A stretch of 64,000 bases of DNA from Agapanthus africanus. Lineage: Eukaryota > Streptophyta > Magnoliopsida > Asparagales > Amaryllidaceae. This document shows positions 33,877 to 44,618 of this stretch, in pieces. The first letter of the stretch is position 1; each line of letters opens with the position of its first letter. The stretch is from assembly GCA_030015575.1 (NCBI GenBank), contig JASDDO010000006.1:107624045-107688044 (forward strand), written 5' to 3'. The translations under genes and the position numbers were made by a program. Under the pieces are notes generated by a model, which saw only the letters and a list, made by a program, of their open reading frames with translations, was not told the origin of the DNA and made no database searches.

Positions 33877-35275
33877 AATGGCGCCATTGCCGGGGACTAT
33901 TTGATTCGATTTATTACAATCACAGAAATTATAACAATCATGTGCTATTTTGTTCATTTTTGTTATTTGAGTTGAAAAATTATTATTCCATCAAATTTTA
34001 ATTCAAGATTCGCATCGTGTGCTTAACTTTAGCGTTTGAATTTTGCGAGGGAATCTGGAATCATTGTACTGAGGAAATCAAGATTCAGAGAAGTTTTACA
34101 AAGTCCAGAGGATTACAGAAAGCAACTGAGAAATTTTGAAGCAATAATTCCTCCTTACCACCGCGGAACCGCGGCTATAGGAGTGTTTTTGCGGTAGAAC
34201 AGCCGCCGTTTAGGTTGTTCATTGTGGCAAATTTCTCAGGTATTCTCTCTGTTCTTTATTCTTCTCTCTGATCTTGTCCAATAACAATTTTCTGCAGGAT
34301 TCTTTGCAAAAACAGCTCCGCTAAAATAAAAATCTGTTGCGTTCCTTGAAATTGGTTGTTTTGTGCATATTTTAACACGGAATTTAAGGGGCAAAGACCA
34401 AATTCAGATTAGGTGGGGAGTTCATTACCCTTCCTAAGCCCCGAAAATCACAAAACTTGCATCTGCATCACCCTCATTAACTAAAAAATATATGGACAAG
34501 ACTCTAAGGACCGTCGTGCTCACTTTGGACAGAAGGAGGTCGTGGGTAATCTATTGCTTATCTGCGTTTCTTTTGTGGTGTCTAAGGCAAGTGTGTCTAA
34601 GGAAAGTGGTTACTTAATTAGGCCTTTTACTTACTTAACGGAGAACCTTCCACATACCTGACACTTACCTGGCCATAGAAGGGATAACGAGGCAGTAGAG
34701 GATTTATCCTGCGATTTGTCTTCTGGAAGTGTAGGAACGGTCTAGTGACTTGACCTAGGTGACCATTAGATCTAGGGCGGTGTGTGCATTTTTTTTTGTG
34801 ATTTGATTTTTCAAAATCCGTACTTTTCAAAACAAACACCAAACCAACTTTCCTCTAATTTACCAACGCTGCCACTTGTGCTAAACCATTTTGTGCAAGT
34901 TAGGATGGACATGGGATTCTAGTGCCCATCTTGTCCGCGTTCCTCCTATCGACCCCAAAGTCAGTATTTCTACATTTTCATTTTCCCACCACCACCGCGA
35001 TGGACGGATATGCATAATACTTTAACACCACTCTGCCACCGCCCGCAGGTGCGCAGAACCCTCTACGCATTTCTTTTCAAGAGAGATGCTATCCTACACG
35101 TGTTTCCCTTCCCACATGTCTTTCTATTCCACCTGCCAACGGGGAAAATTTTGAAATCAACCCCCAATTTATCAAACTGTTACCCAAATTTCACGGTCTT
35201 GAGTCTGAAGACGCATACGTTTTTATCACCAAATTTGAAAACGTATGCGCAATAATTGGAACGTCACAACGGTAT
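33877..35275 (+). other. PBS and leader of element E
   Basis: ATGGCGCCATTGCCGGGGAC directly follows LTR E as an Asp-tRNA-type PBS. One 64-bp unit of the D-type PBS repeat follows. A GC-palindrome CCGCGGAACCGCGG is at 34161-34174 with a diverged partner near 34190-34205. The block 34371-34790 matches the D leader (27064-27480). Gag-like sequence starts after about 35000. Confidence 0.75.
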
Positions 35276-36076
35276 TTGGATGCTCTGCGTTTACGTCTTC
35301 TCCCATTCACTTTGTGTGATTTAGCCGAGAAGTGGCTTTATAATACAGCCGCACACTCTATTTCAAAATGGGATGAATTTGTTGCAGCATTCCTTAAGAA
35401 ATTTTATCCCAATTATAAGATCAGCCGTGTTCGGAGCGAAATCTTCAAATTTACCCAACTTCCCAATGAACCATTCTGGAAATGCTTTGAACGGTTCAAG
35501 GATCTTCTTTTACAATGCCCTCATCACGGAATTCCTAGATGGGATCTGTGTCGAGTTATCTATGAGGGTATTGATCTTACAACTAAACAGATACTTGAAA
35601 CCATGTGTCATTGTCAATTCCTGTCTAAAGATGATGGTGAAGCTTGGAAATACCTAGAAGATTTAGCTCAAAACACATTACAATGGGAAAGTGTTAGACC
35701 ACCATCGTCTAGGGAAGATATCAATCAACTCGATGTTTCCGTCATGATGAAAGCCGAAATGGCCGCAATACAAAGGAAACTCGACGCTATAGAAAACAGA
35801 ATTTCTTCAGCCTCCTTAAACCAATACACACTTCCCAAAACCGTGTGTGGCTGCTGTTTCAACCCATCATATTTGACGGAAGAATGTCTTTTGAATGTAC
35901 CATTTCAAGGTCACACTAATGCTGCATTTCAGCAAACACCTGGAAACGATCCTTCTTCCTCCTTACATAATCAAGATTGGAGGAATCACCCTGATCTTGC
36001 TTGGATCCAATACCAAACTCAATACACGGATCCAAGCCAGAATAACTTCCAATGGGTCCCTCTGCCACATCAGTAA
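35276..36076 (+). pseudogene. gag of element E
   Basis: This 266-codon frame is homologous to the D gag. It has LRLLPFTLCDLAEKWLYN, FLKKFYPN, FKDLLLQCPHHGIPRWDLC and a CGCCFNPSYLTEEC zinc knuckle. Related sequence begins upstream of the first Met of this frame. It encodes the particle protein of a fossil Gypsy element and is broken a few times. It is diverged enough from D to be a separate subfamily copy and not a recent duplicate. Confidence 0.88.
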
Positions 36077-36187
36077 CCACCACAACTGAGTCAGCACCTC
36101 TACCAACCACAAAACTTTCAAAACCCGGCCAACAACTTTGATCCATTTTCTGCCGGTACCAATAACACCTCTGCACTTGAACAAACC

Positions 36188-37891
36188 ATGAGTTTGCTTC
36201 TGACAAATTTCATGCAAATGTCGGATGATTTTAAGTCTTCTGTCGATGACCTAAAGAAGAACTCCGCCTCCCACGGTGAGAGTATCAAATCGATAGAAGA
36301 ACAAATTGCACAGTTAACAGCCAAAATGAGTGCTGGAGAGAAAAGGAATCTTCCAGCTCAACCTCTACCTGATCCTGGCCCCTCACATTGCACTAATGTG
36401 AATGCACTTACCACGTTGAGATCTGGAAGAGTGCTAGACAATCATGTGGGTGAACAGATTGATGTTGAGGAATCAATTGAACCCCTGTCTTCCACTTTCA
36501 CTTCCACTCCCACTTCTACTCCTTACCCTATTTCGTCTAATTTACCTTCTTCTTCTGAGCCTATTCTCCGTTTTCCCAAAGGCTCGAACCCTCCACCCAC
36601 TTCATCCTTTCCACTCCCACAAACTTCTCCACAAATGTTGGACCCAACACTTATTGATAAAGCTCCATTTTCAGATAGGTTGAGGCCAAACAAACCCAAT
36701 GTCTAAATGGAGAAGTTTGTGGAAATGTTTAAGCAAGTTAACATCAACATCCCTCTCCTAGATGCTATACAACAAGTTCCGTCATATGCGAAAATTCTAA
36801 AGAACTGGTGCACTAGGAAGAGGAAGACTCAAGTGCCGAGAATGGTGTTCATGTCGAGTACTGTAGACACAGCTTTTCCCCAACAATTACCAAGGAAACG
36901 TAAGGACCCTGGTTGTCCTACTATTTCTATTTATATTGGGGATAAACACATTAACCGTGCTTTACTCGACTTAAGCTCTAGTGTTAACTTGCTTACTTAC
37001 TCAGTCTATGAGCAATTAGGTATCGGAGAGTTAAAACCCTCGAACATAACTCTCCAGATGGCCGACCGATCAATTACCAAACCTAGGGGTGAACTTGAGG
37101 ATATGTTGATAAAAATCGGGGAATTTGTATTCCCTGTGGACTTTATTGTTCTTGATACACAGCCTATAGTGAACCCACGAAACTAAATTCCTGTGATTCT
37201 CGGTCGACCCTATTTGGCTACTTCCAACGCTGTAATCAACTGTAGAAACGGCTATATGAACCTATCTTTCGGGAATAGGTCAATTGTGCTAAACATTTAC
37301 AAGTTGGGAAGTCAACCCTCCGATCCTCATGCTCGAGTATGTTCTGTCGAATTAATGGATGTCGACAGCAGCGAATTTGATCAGCTTCACGATACAGATC
37401 CAGACTTTCTCTATACGTTTGACCCAGATATGTATCATATACATACGGACCCTTCTTTTAAGTTGTCCGGGTCAACATCTAACGTCGATGATGAACTTTT
37501 TATGGAATCTGAGTATTATCTTGTTCTTTCAAATGAGAATATTCTTCAAAATATCGATGAAAGCTTCGAGGAAATTTTCGCTGATAAACTCGCATTCTTA
37601 GCAGACACGGGTGTTGAGATGAATCGAATTCAAACCAAAGAAATTAAACCTCCATCCCTTCTTCGTATCATTCATAAGAATGCGAGTTATCCATCACAAT
37701 CACTGTGTCGTCTCTCCAGAACGAGACGCAAACCCTTTCTTTTACACCACTTATCTCTTCCCCACTTCTTCCTGACTCTATACAACATGTTCTTCCACCA
37801 ACCGGTGCGTTTCACTGATAAAATCTTCAAATGGTTGGTGTTGACTTTTGGTCTTTACAAAGCCTTATTTCGAATGCATGCTTGCTTGTAG
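36188..37891 (+). pseudogene. Protease region of element E
   Basis: Several frames cover the same parts as the D protease region. There is a coiled IEEQIAQLTAKM segment with a Ser/Pro-rich linker (36188-36706). A retropepsin-like region follows in 36707-37186 (NRALLDL, QMADRSITKPRGELED) and 37193-37891 (ILGRPYLATSNAVINC). The common C-terminal stretch TDKIFKWLVLTFGLYKA ends near 37860. It is broken a few times, and no RT follows. The last codons run into the element B LTR copy that begins at about 37873. Confidence 0.85.
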
Positions 37892-38774
37892 TCTTCGAAA
37901 TCCATGATGATCTACTTCGAGGAAGAACGGACTCAAGCTATCTCTTCACTAATAATGAATTAGTGAAGCCAACACACTAAACTATATGGCTAGTATAGAA
38001 GAGGATGATGAAATAGGAATTTTGCTCACTTTAGAATTTATTTTCTCACTATTTTTCTTTATCTCTTCGAAGCAAAGAATGAGAGCATGAAAGAGATGAA
38101 GGAGGAAGAAGATGAATGAATAATGAGCTTAGGTTTGAAATGTAACCATGGTGAGTATATGTCATAGCTAACCCATGTAGAGAATAAACCATGGTTAATA
38201 GATTAGGGTTAGGTTAATAGATATCTTAGGCAAAAACAAAACAAGTGGAATTTAGTCAATGGTTCTACTAGCTTCATCCAAGCTCAACCATGACATAATT
38301 CCAAGTTGTTTAGAATTATCTGAAATAAATATAAACATAACATTATCATAAAGCATGGTGTCATTCTCATACACCCAAGTAGCATGTATAACCTAGCATG
38401 TCACAATATTATATATCACATATATAATATTTATGTAACAAAAGAAATAATACAAATAAACATATATCACATATATGTTAAATGTATCAAAAGTGAGAAA
38501 AATAAATATTTAAGTGAGCATATATTAGTTAATGTAATTTAATATATCAAATATATAATTATACATTAAATTATTAAATCAATACTTGATTTAATATTCC
38601 GGCTATATTACATATAACCGACTAATATAATATGTATCATTTTATCGAATCAACACTTGATCCGATAACCCGGCTATATCAGATATAACCGGACGATATC
38701 ACATATCGTGAGAATAGAATACAGTATCACATACACGTATTATTCTCGGTCCCGCACATATCACATATGCGCTC
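37873..38774 (-). repeat. Extra copy of part of the element B LTR
   Basis: It starts ATGCATGCTTGCTTGTAG and ends ATGCGCTC, matching 23816-24697 with roughly 4-5% differences by eye. It includes the palindrome array. It sits directly before LTR D2 with CGCTC at the junction, exactly as piece 1 sits before LTR D1. The left junction with element E has short homology (ATGCATGC). Confidence 0.88.
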
Positions 38775-40517
38775 TGATCAGTCGAAAATATTGCATTCTT
38801 AACACATCAATTTCCCTACTCTTTCTAATCATCTAAAGGTGTTTGGTATAAATATAGCACATATTAGCAATTCGTCTGCAAAATATGAAATAACATGTGT
38901 TATACATTATAACCGACATTATGAGGGAAATTGAGTGTTTATTACTACATGCATGATTTTGTATATCTCAACACTTTTCAGCGAGATTGTGTGCAGAAAA
39001 TTCTTCAGGTCAAAGAAACGGAATCGCAAAAGTGCCGATAAAACGAATCAAGTCAAAGACTTAAAATCTGGCAGCAACAAAGAAAGAATTATAAGATTCC
39101 AGACATCAAAAGAACACCCAAAGACTAACCCAAAGACACCCTAAGAAAATGATCCAGAAATTTTCTCAAATGGCCGCGGATCCGCGGCCGAGTCAGGCCG
39201 ATCCGCCGCAGTTCCGCGGCCTAGTTGACTCGTTGGCGCTCGAGACATCTCTAGAATCATCCTTGTAACGGCCTAGCTTCATCAAGACGCTCCAATTCCA
39301 CGTGGCATCTTCTGGAAGGCTCTGCATAACAACCAAGCTTATGAGAGAAGATTAAATGAGTGGCTATAAAAGGGGATCTAGATCTATAATTTGGGGGATG
39401 TTCAATAGTTTGTTAAGTTGTTAGATAATTAGTTACATAATTGGAGCCAAAATTCAAATTCAAGTTGAGTGACACAACTTGATACCAAAACCCTAGCCCA
39501 AATCCATTTCCAAAGCCAAATCAAGGTCATTTTGAGAAGCAAATCAAGCAAGAAACCATCGATCCTTTATCTGCGAAACCAATCTTCATCATGAGTGCAA
39601 GATCCACGACGATCCAAGTCTCACGGAGATCTAGCGGAGCGAACTTCGACGGATCTATTTACCTCTTCTAAAGGAGCGATCGAGAGCAATATCTTATAAC
39701 CTCGAATTGAGGGAATGTGTAATTAGTCGTCGATTTAATAAATGTGATAATTGTAATTCTTGCTTTCTTTACATTCTTGCGTTATGAAACTTCTTGATTT
39801 TTGATTCATTAATTTTCATGATGTGTGAGTGAAATCTCCGCTTGTAACGGAATCGAGAGAATAGGTAGATGATGATGATGATTAAATTCTTGAACGATTC
39901 TTAAGTCTTATGAGGTTTGTTAACTCTAGCAATAAGATTCATCGAATACCTAATTTTGAGCAAGATCGCTTTCTTGAATGTTTTCGCTCCAAATTAGATA
40001 TCAACGATCGGTGATTTAATTTGCTAGAGGCTAGAATTTGAATGATAATCAATGAAAGGACAAGGGATGGTGATGGAGAAATCCTAGTTTCTTTTATAGA
40101 TTCCTAATCCTCATTGATCGTCATCGATCTAGCAAAAAATCCTCAATAGATAAGAATTCGTAATCATTAGTATTCATCATCACTATCAATGTGATCGATT
40201 CCTATAATCTACTTTACAAATCTTGATAATTCAATCGATTTGGACATTTTCTTGATCTTTATCATTTCTTTATTTTTGATCTATTTCTTTATGCTTCTTA
40301 AAAATCAAATCTCATAAATCTTGAATCAATTCTCTTGCATTTTCTTTTATATTTTAATTTCAACTCAACAAAAACAAGATCGATCAAAACACACATCTCA
40401 TTGGACGATCCGTATTCATTAATGCGCTACATCGACACCGTTAATTGATTGCGGTAAAAATTTCTTTGGTTGTGATCTTTTACACTTTTCAAAACAGGAC
40501 ACGGAAACGATCAATCA
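38775..40517 (+). repeat. LTR D2 (1743 bp)
   Basis: It is the same LTR type as D1, running TGATCAGTCG to GATCAATCA and flanked by CGCTC on both sides (38770-38774 and 40518-40522). A GC-palindrome pair is at 39172-39221 (spacing 32 bp) and TATAAAA at 39365-39371. The flanks alone would fit a solo LTR. Confidence 0.92.
39172..39221. repeat. GC-palindrome pair in LTR D2
   Basis: GGCCGCGGATCCGCGGCC (centre 39180-39181) is an 18-bp perfect palindrome. It is followed 32 bp later by GCCGCAGTTCCGCGGCC (centre 39212-39213). Confidence 0.88.
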
Positions 40518-40741
40518 CGCTCCTACTTCGTTTTGTCCTGAGCCAGGAAACCTCTGTGTAGGAATCTAAAGACTCGTCAATACGCCGGCAGTAGGTGATG
40601 ATCATATCAAACACCCACAAGACGCAAGCGGTCAGCCAAAAGTAAAGGCCACCAGGGTAATGAGTGATCAGAAGATCAACAAGCAAGCCAATACTTACTC
40701 CTGCGAATCCAATCAGTAACACTACCGTACAGTCCGGTCTC
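40518..40741 (-). repeat. 5' LTR of Copia element B, piece 2
   Basis: It begins CGCTCCTACTTCG and continues the LTR after the D/E insertion, matching about 16436-16660. It ends at GTCTC, where element F starts. Confidence 0.92.
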
Positions 40742-41221
40742 TGTTCATAACAGAATACTGCATTTTATACCGTCCACTCTTATGCTCGTGTGTTTATAGG
40801 TAGGTGCTTTTAATCCGTGTTTGTTACATATTTACAGATTACTGGTTTCCAGTACAAATATTGCAAATCAAGACAAAATCTCCACAGTTACACCAAATAC
40901 AGAACATCTGTTGACATCAGATAAAAGCCGGGTTCCGGTCATCCATATCCGTCCAGTGCTGCGTACCGGTTCCAGAGACAAGACACATGACAGCGGTCAT
41001 TCGTGTCTCGGACAAGCACAGAGCACGAGAGGGGCTACACAAGAATCAATGGGTGCGCGGAGCTCGAGGGAGATAGAAGTCAAAAGTGAAAAAGATAATG
41101 CAATCTTGGACTAAGAATCTGAAGATATTCTGGAAGATTTTGTGCAGTGTAATGTTGGCAAACACTAGGAAAAAGTGAACCAGGGGATACAACAAATTTG
41201 CATGGCCAAACTCTCTCTTAT

Positions 41222-41269
41222 GGCCGCGGAACCGCGGCCTAAGCATGCTTAGGCCGCGGAACCGCGGCC
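41222..41269. repeat. GC-palindrome pair in 5' LTR of F
   Basis: Two identical 18-mers GGCCGCGGAACCGCGGCC (41222-41239 and 41252-41269) lie exactly 30 bp apart around the palindrome TAAGCATGCTTA. Confidence 0.95.
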
Positions 41270-41359
41270 GCATAGTGTCGGCAGAGGGTCAACTTTCAGG
41301 GGTAGTTTGGGTACTTCATTTTATGCCAGATTCTTGCCCTAGGGTTTCTGTAAGCAGCC

Positions 41360-41366
41360 TATAAAT
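41360..41366 (+). promoter_or_regulatory. TATA box of element F 5' LTR
   Basis: TATAAAT in GCAGCCTATAAATATTCC, about 620 bp into the LTR and about 90 bp after the GC-palindrome pair. Repeated in the 3' LTR at 47199-47205. Confidence 0.6.
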
Positions 41367-42451
41367 ATTCCAGAACTGAGCCAAGCCAATGGTGAATTCT
41401 TTTGTTCCTCTTTTTGTTAGGATTTAGTCTTTTTCTTCTTCTTCTTCTTCATCTTTTCTCCATGAAAATTGTAGTGAGAGCTTTTTGAGTGGAAGATCAA
41501 TGAAGATGAGGGCTTTTGTATCATTCTCTTTTGTTTAACTTCCCCTTGAGATTCTTGCTTTCTCTTGATCTTTCAACCTCTTCTTTGAGCTTGAAAGGTT
41601 AAGAGTTTGTTATTGATCTCAAGGGTCGTATTTTCTTATGGAATTAGCACTTCATTTCACATGCGTTCTCTACCCTTCTCTTGATCTTGCAACCTCTTGA
41701 TTGAGCTTGCAAGTTTAAGGGTTGGCTATTGATCCCATGCTTGTCTTGAGTTCTAGTTTCTAATTCTTTTTATTGCTTATTTATTACTTGCTTTTTATTA
41801 CCTTGCTTTACTTTCTTGCAATTTATATTCATGCACTTAATTACTTGTAATCTTTTCTTTTCTTTGTTCTTTTCTTTTGCTCTTTTTAATTTGTTTTGTG
41901 AATGGTTGTAATTATTATTGTTAAGAAGAAATACGATATTATAAGTTAACATTTCTTTGCCCATTTTCTTTTCCCGTATTTTCCATTGAACTCCGCCCAA
42001 ACGATACGCAAGCGCTCTGTTAGGCACCCTACCCTAACAAGGTAACGGTGATTCCTAACCGCGACCGGTTGCGTTCGGTTTGGCCGGAGGCGAAAGCAAG
42101 AGACAAGAACGGAAGGACAAGGGTAAATAAGCCGTATTCCATGAATACCGCGCTTAAATCCCCTAATCCACGTTGTTGCCGATTGCTCTAGCTTCAATTG
42201 GTCAAGACTCGGCTCAAAGGTTTTGAGTACGGATTTCTTTAGCTTATAATCTCATATCTTTTTCTTAACAACTTTATACTTGCAAATAATACACTTAGGA
42301 TAGAATCGAACAAACACATACTCATTCTTTATTGACTCGTCTAAGACAAGAAAGGACATACAACCGTCTCCCTATGGATCGACCCGTGCTCAACCGGCTA
42401 GCTGCATAGCGACACCGTCTTGATTGCGGTTAACTTTAATTCTCTCAATCA

Positions 42452-43385
42452 AATGGCGGCATTGCCGGGGAGACGGTAGCGTATTTTCATTCTTGTTATT
42501 CGAGTTAATATTCTTTTTGTATATATTTATTAAAAAAAAATCTTTTTGTTTTTTTTTGATAATTTTTGTGGACATGTGTGCAGATTTTTGCGTATTTGCA
42601 AACTGCAATTGTGGGGAGCAAAGTGTACGTTCAAGGTTAAGGTGATTACGAAGTACAGTGCCAAAGATCCGGGTAGTTTGACCCGCGCAAGCGAACTTTT
42701 CAAGCTTACCGGATTTGATTCAACGGGGGTTTCCTAACCCAAAACTTAACGGTACGTATTTTACTAACACCTTCTTCTCAAATCCGACGCATCCAATATA
42801 CTATTCTTTACAGGATTCTTTGCAAGTTCGCTAGCAAACGCTAAAAATTGACTAACCCGTATTTGTTGCAGCGCCGCGCTTAAACTAAAAAACGATTGTT
42901 TGATTCTTTATAGAATTTTTTGAATTGCGCATTGCATACATTAATACGGACTTAAGGGCAAGCGAACCCCACAACATACGGTAAAGGATTTCATCACCTT
43001 TTCCGTGGCCCACAAATCACGAACTTGAGCATAACGTTTACCCGCAAAAAATTTAAAAGAAATTAGACTTTAAGCCTTAAAGACTTCGCGCTCACTAGGA
43101 GAAGTTAACTGTGTTTAGAACCTTGCTTAACGGTATATTGTTTACGGGGTGTCTAGGAAAGTGTTAACGGTGAAACGCCAAAAGAGAAAGGGTTATTTAA
43201 TTAAGGAACTTCGAGAAAGCGTTGGAAAACCTCCCCTTATCTCTGCACTTATCTGGCCTCGTGATCAGTGTATCTTGAGCCCGTTTCTCGACACAGTTTT
43301 ACTTCGACAATTAAGTTCTGGAGCAGATCTAGTTGACCTAGGTGAACCCTAGAACGATTAGGTGTGTGGTATTTTTGTGTCGTGA
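42452..43385 (+). other. PBS and leader of element F
   Basis: The PBS TGGCGGCATTGCCGGGGA (42454-42471) is an Asp-tRNA-type variant. The leader from about 42951 (TTAATACGGACTTAAGG) to 43360 (TTGACCTAGGTGAACC) is a diverged version of the D/E leader block. No gene is seen. Confidence 0.75.
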
Positions 43386-44618
43386 TTGTTTTTGTCCATA
43401 TTCTTTTTGTGTGTATATTTCATTCTTTTGTTAATATATATCTATAAAAAAAATATTAAAAAATCACATTCTTTTTCCCTCCTTTTCTCTTCCTTTCTTT
43501 CCTTTTCTCATCATATCATGGGTACCCCACCTCGCAAAACTCTTGCCGAACTTTGGTACCCACAACCAGACATTACATCTTACGGTTCTTGCTTTGGCCG
43601 AACTTCGAACGACCCCTCCATGCCCAAAGTTTCACTGAAAGATCGAATAGCAGCGTCTAGGACAAATACTTGCACACCTCATTCCACTTTGTATCAATCT
43701 TTTCAACCTCCCGCACCCGCTTATGTTGATACCCCTTTTGCAAATCGTCCTTTGTCCATCGCTAAACGTATTGAACAATCCCGTAGCCGATCTTTCACTC
43801 CTTCAAATTCTTGGGATCAACAAGTCCATTCACCTTCTTATCCAAATGTTGATCCTACCCCTGTCCAACCATTCAATTCCTACCAATCCTACCCTACCTT
43901 TGCACCTTCCCTAGACATTGCTTCAGAACCGCCATTTGGGAGTTTTCAGTATCCAAACAACTTTGAATCCTTTACTGAAACCCCTTCACAACCTATGTCT
44001 AGTCTGGAACAGTCGTTGGAAGACTTTAGGGTAGCGTCACGCCAACAGATGATGGATTTGAATGCGTCCATGGCCGCCCTCATGCAACCTAGTGACCCGG
44101 TAGCTAGTTTTCACCTAGCTCCAACTTTTTCAAAGTATGATGAGGCGGCAGGACAGGCTGTGAATTTGAGTGGAGAGAGTGAGATGTACCCCCTTCCAAA
44201 TCAAACCTACCCATCCCAAATTGAATCCCACACCTCCTGTTTTGAAAGTCTATCGAGTATCCCACATGATTTATCAATTGAAGATAGAATGATGAATGAG
44301 TTGTGCGACTTCGTAGTGTTTGATTTACCCGATTGTGAAGGGTCTCTTCCAAGTGAAACTGATCCTAAACCTTTTAACCTCTACACCTCCACTTTAGAAC
44401 CTGAATCAATTGATATCCATGCTTTCGTTGAGGTGTCAGAGAATTTTGATTTTCACTTAATTAAGGATATTGACGTCGGGAATATTTCGGATGATGAACC
44501 TGTAGATTTGGCTGAGTTTGTCTCTTCAAATCATCATCCCGAGTCATTAAATGTTTATCCCGAACCCCATATGCGTCTGGATTTTGAAGAGAAGTGCATG
44601 GATGTGATAAATTTTTAG
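43386..44618 (+). CDS. 410-codon reading frame of element F, unknown protein
   Basis: This long frame occupies the place where gag sits in D and E. A better start is the Met at 43518 (MGTPPRKTLAELWYPQPD, residue 45): the first 44 codons are a T-rich Phe/Leu/Ile run that looks like translated leader. The protein is rich in Pro, Ser and acidic residues. A segment at about residues 200-235 (SLEQSLEDFRVASRQQMMDL) could be helical. I see no Gag domain, zinc knuckle or protease, and do not recognise it. Related coding-looking sequence continues after 44618 towards a peptide ending DKIFVWLVLTFGLCKA (about 45105-45155). It probably interacts with helper Gag, or is a decayed gag; neither is shown. The coding part appears to have at least one break. 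Confidence 0.6.
   Translation: MFLSIFFLCVYFILLLIYIYKKNIKKSHSFSLLFSSFLSFSHHIMGTPPRKTLAELWYPQPDITSYGSCFGRTSNDPSMPKVSLKDRIAASRTNTCTPHSTLYQSFQPPAPAYVDTPFANRPLSIAKRIEQSRSRSFTPSNSWDQQVHSPSYPNVDPTPVQPFNSYQSYPTFAPSLDIASEPPFGSFQYPNNFESFTETPSQPMSSLEQSLEDFRVASRQQMMDLNASMAALMQPSDPVASFHLAPTFSKYDEAAGQAVNLSGESEMYPLPNQTYPSQIESHTSCFESLSSIPHDLSIEDRMMNELCDFVVFDLPDCEGSLPSETDPKPFNLYTSTLEPESIDIHAFVEVSENFDFHLIKDIDVGNISDDEPVDLAEFVSSNHHPESLNVYPEPHMRLDFEEKCMDVINF

Larger units (their letters stand above)
24698..40517 (+). mobile_element. Gypsy composite D/E (Athila/Tat-like, gag-protease only)
   Basis: This is a plus-strand composite inserted in the element B 5' LTR with a perfect TSD, CGCTC. Order: LTR D1 (24698-26425), leader with tandem PBS, gag, protease, 3' region with PPT (to 32041), LTR E (32042-33876), second PBS/leader, second gag and protease (to about 37872), a stray copy of element B LTR (37873-38774) and LTR D2 (38775-40517). 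No RT, RNase H or integrase is visible in either internal region, so both look non-autonomous. The Asp-tRNA-type PBS and DLGAS-type protease fit the Athila/Tat side of plant Gypsy. LTRs D1 and D2 differ by roughly 4-5%. Both halves are broken a few times. Confidence 0.85.
40742..42451 (+). repeat. 5' LTR of element F (1710 bp)
   Basis: It runs TGTTCATAACAGAATACTGC to TTCTCTCAATCA. GC-palindrome pair at 41222-41269; TATA box TATAAAT at 41360-41366. A CTT-rich microsatellite lies near 41435. The U5 part is T-rich. Confidence 0.95.
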
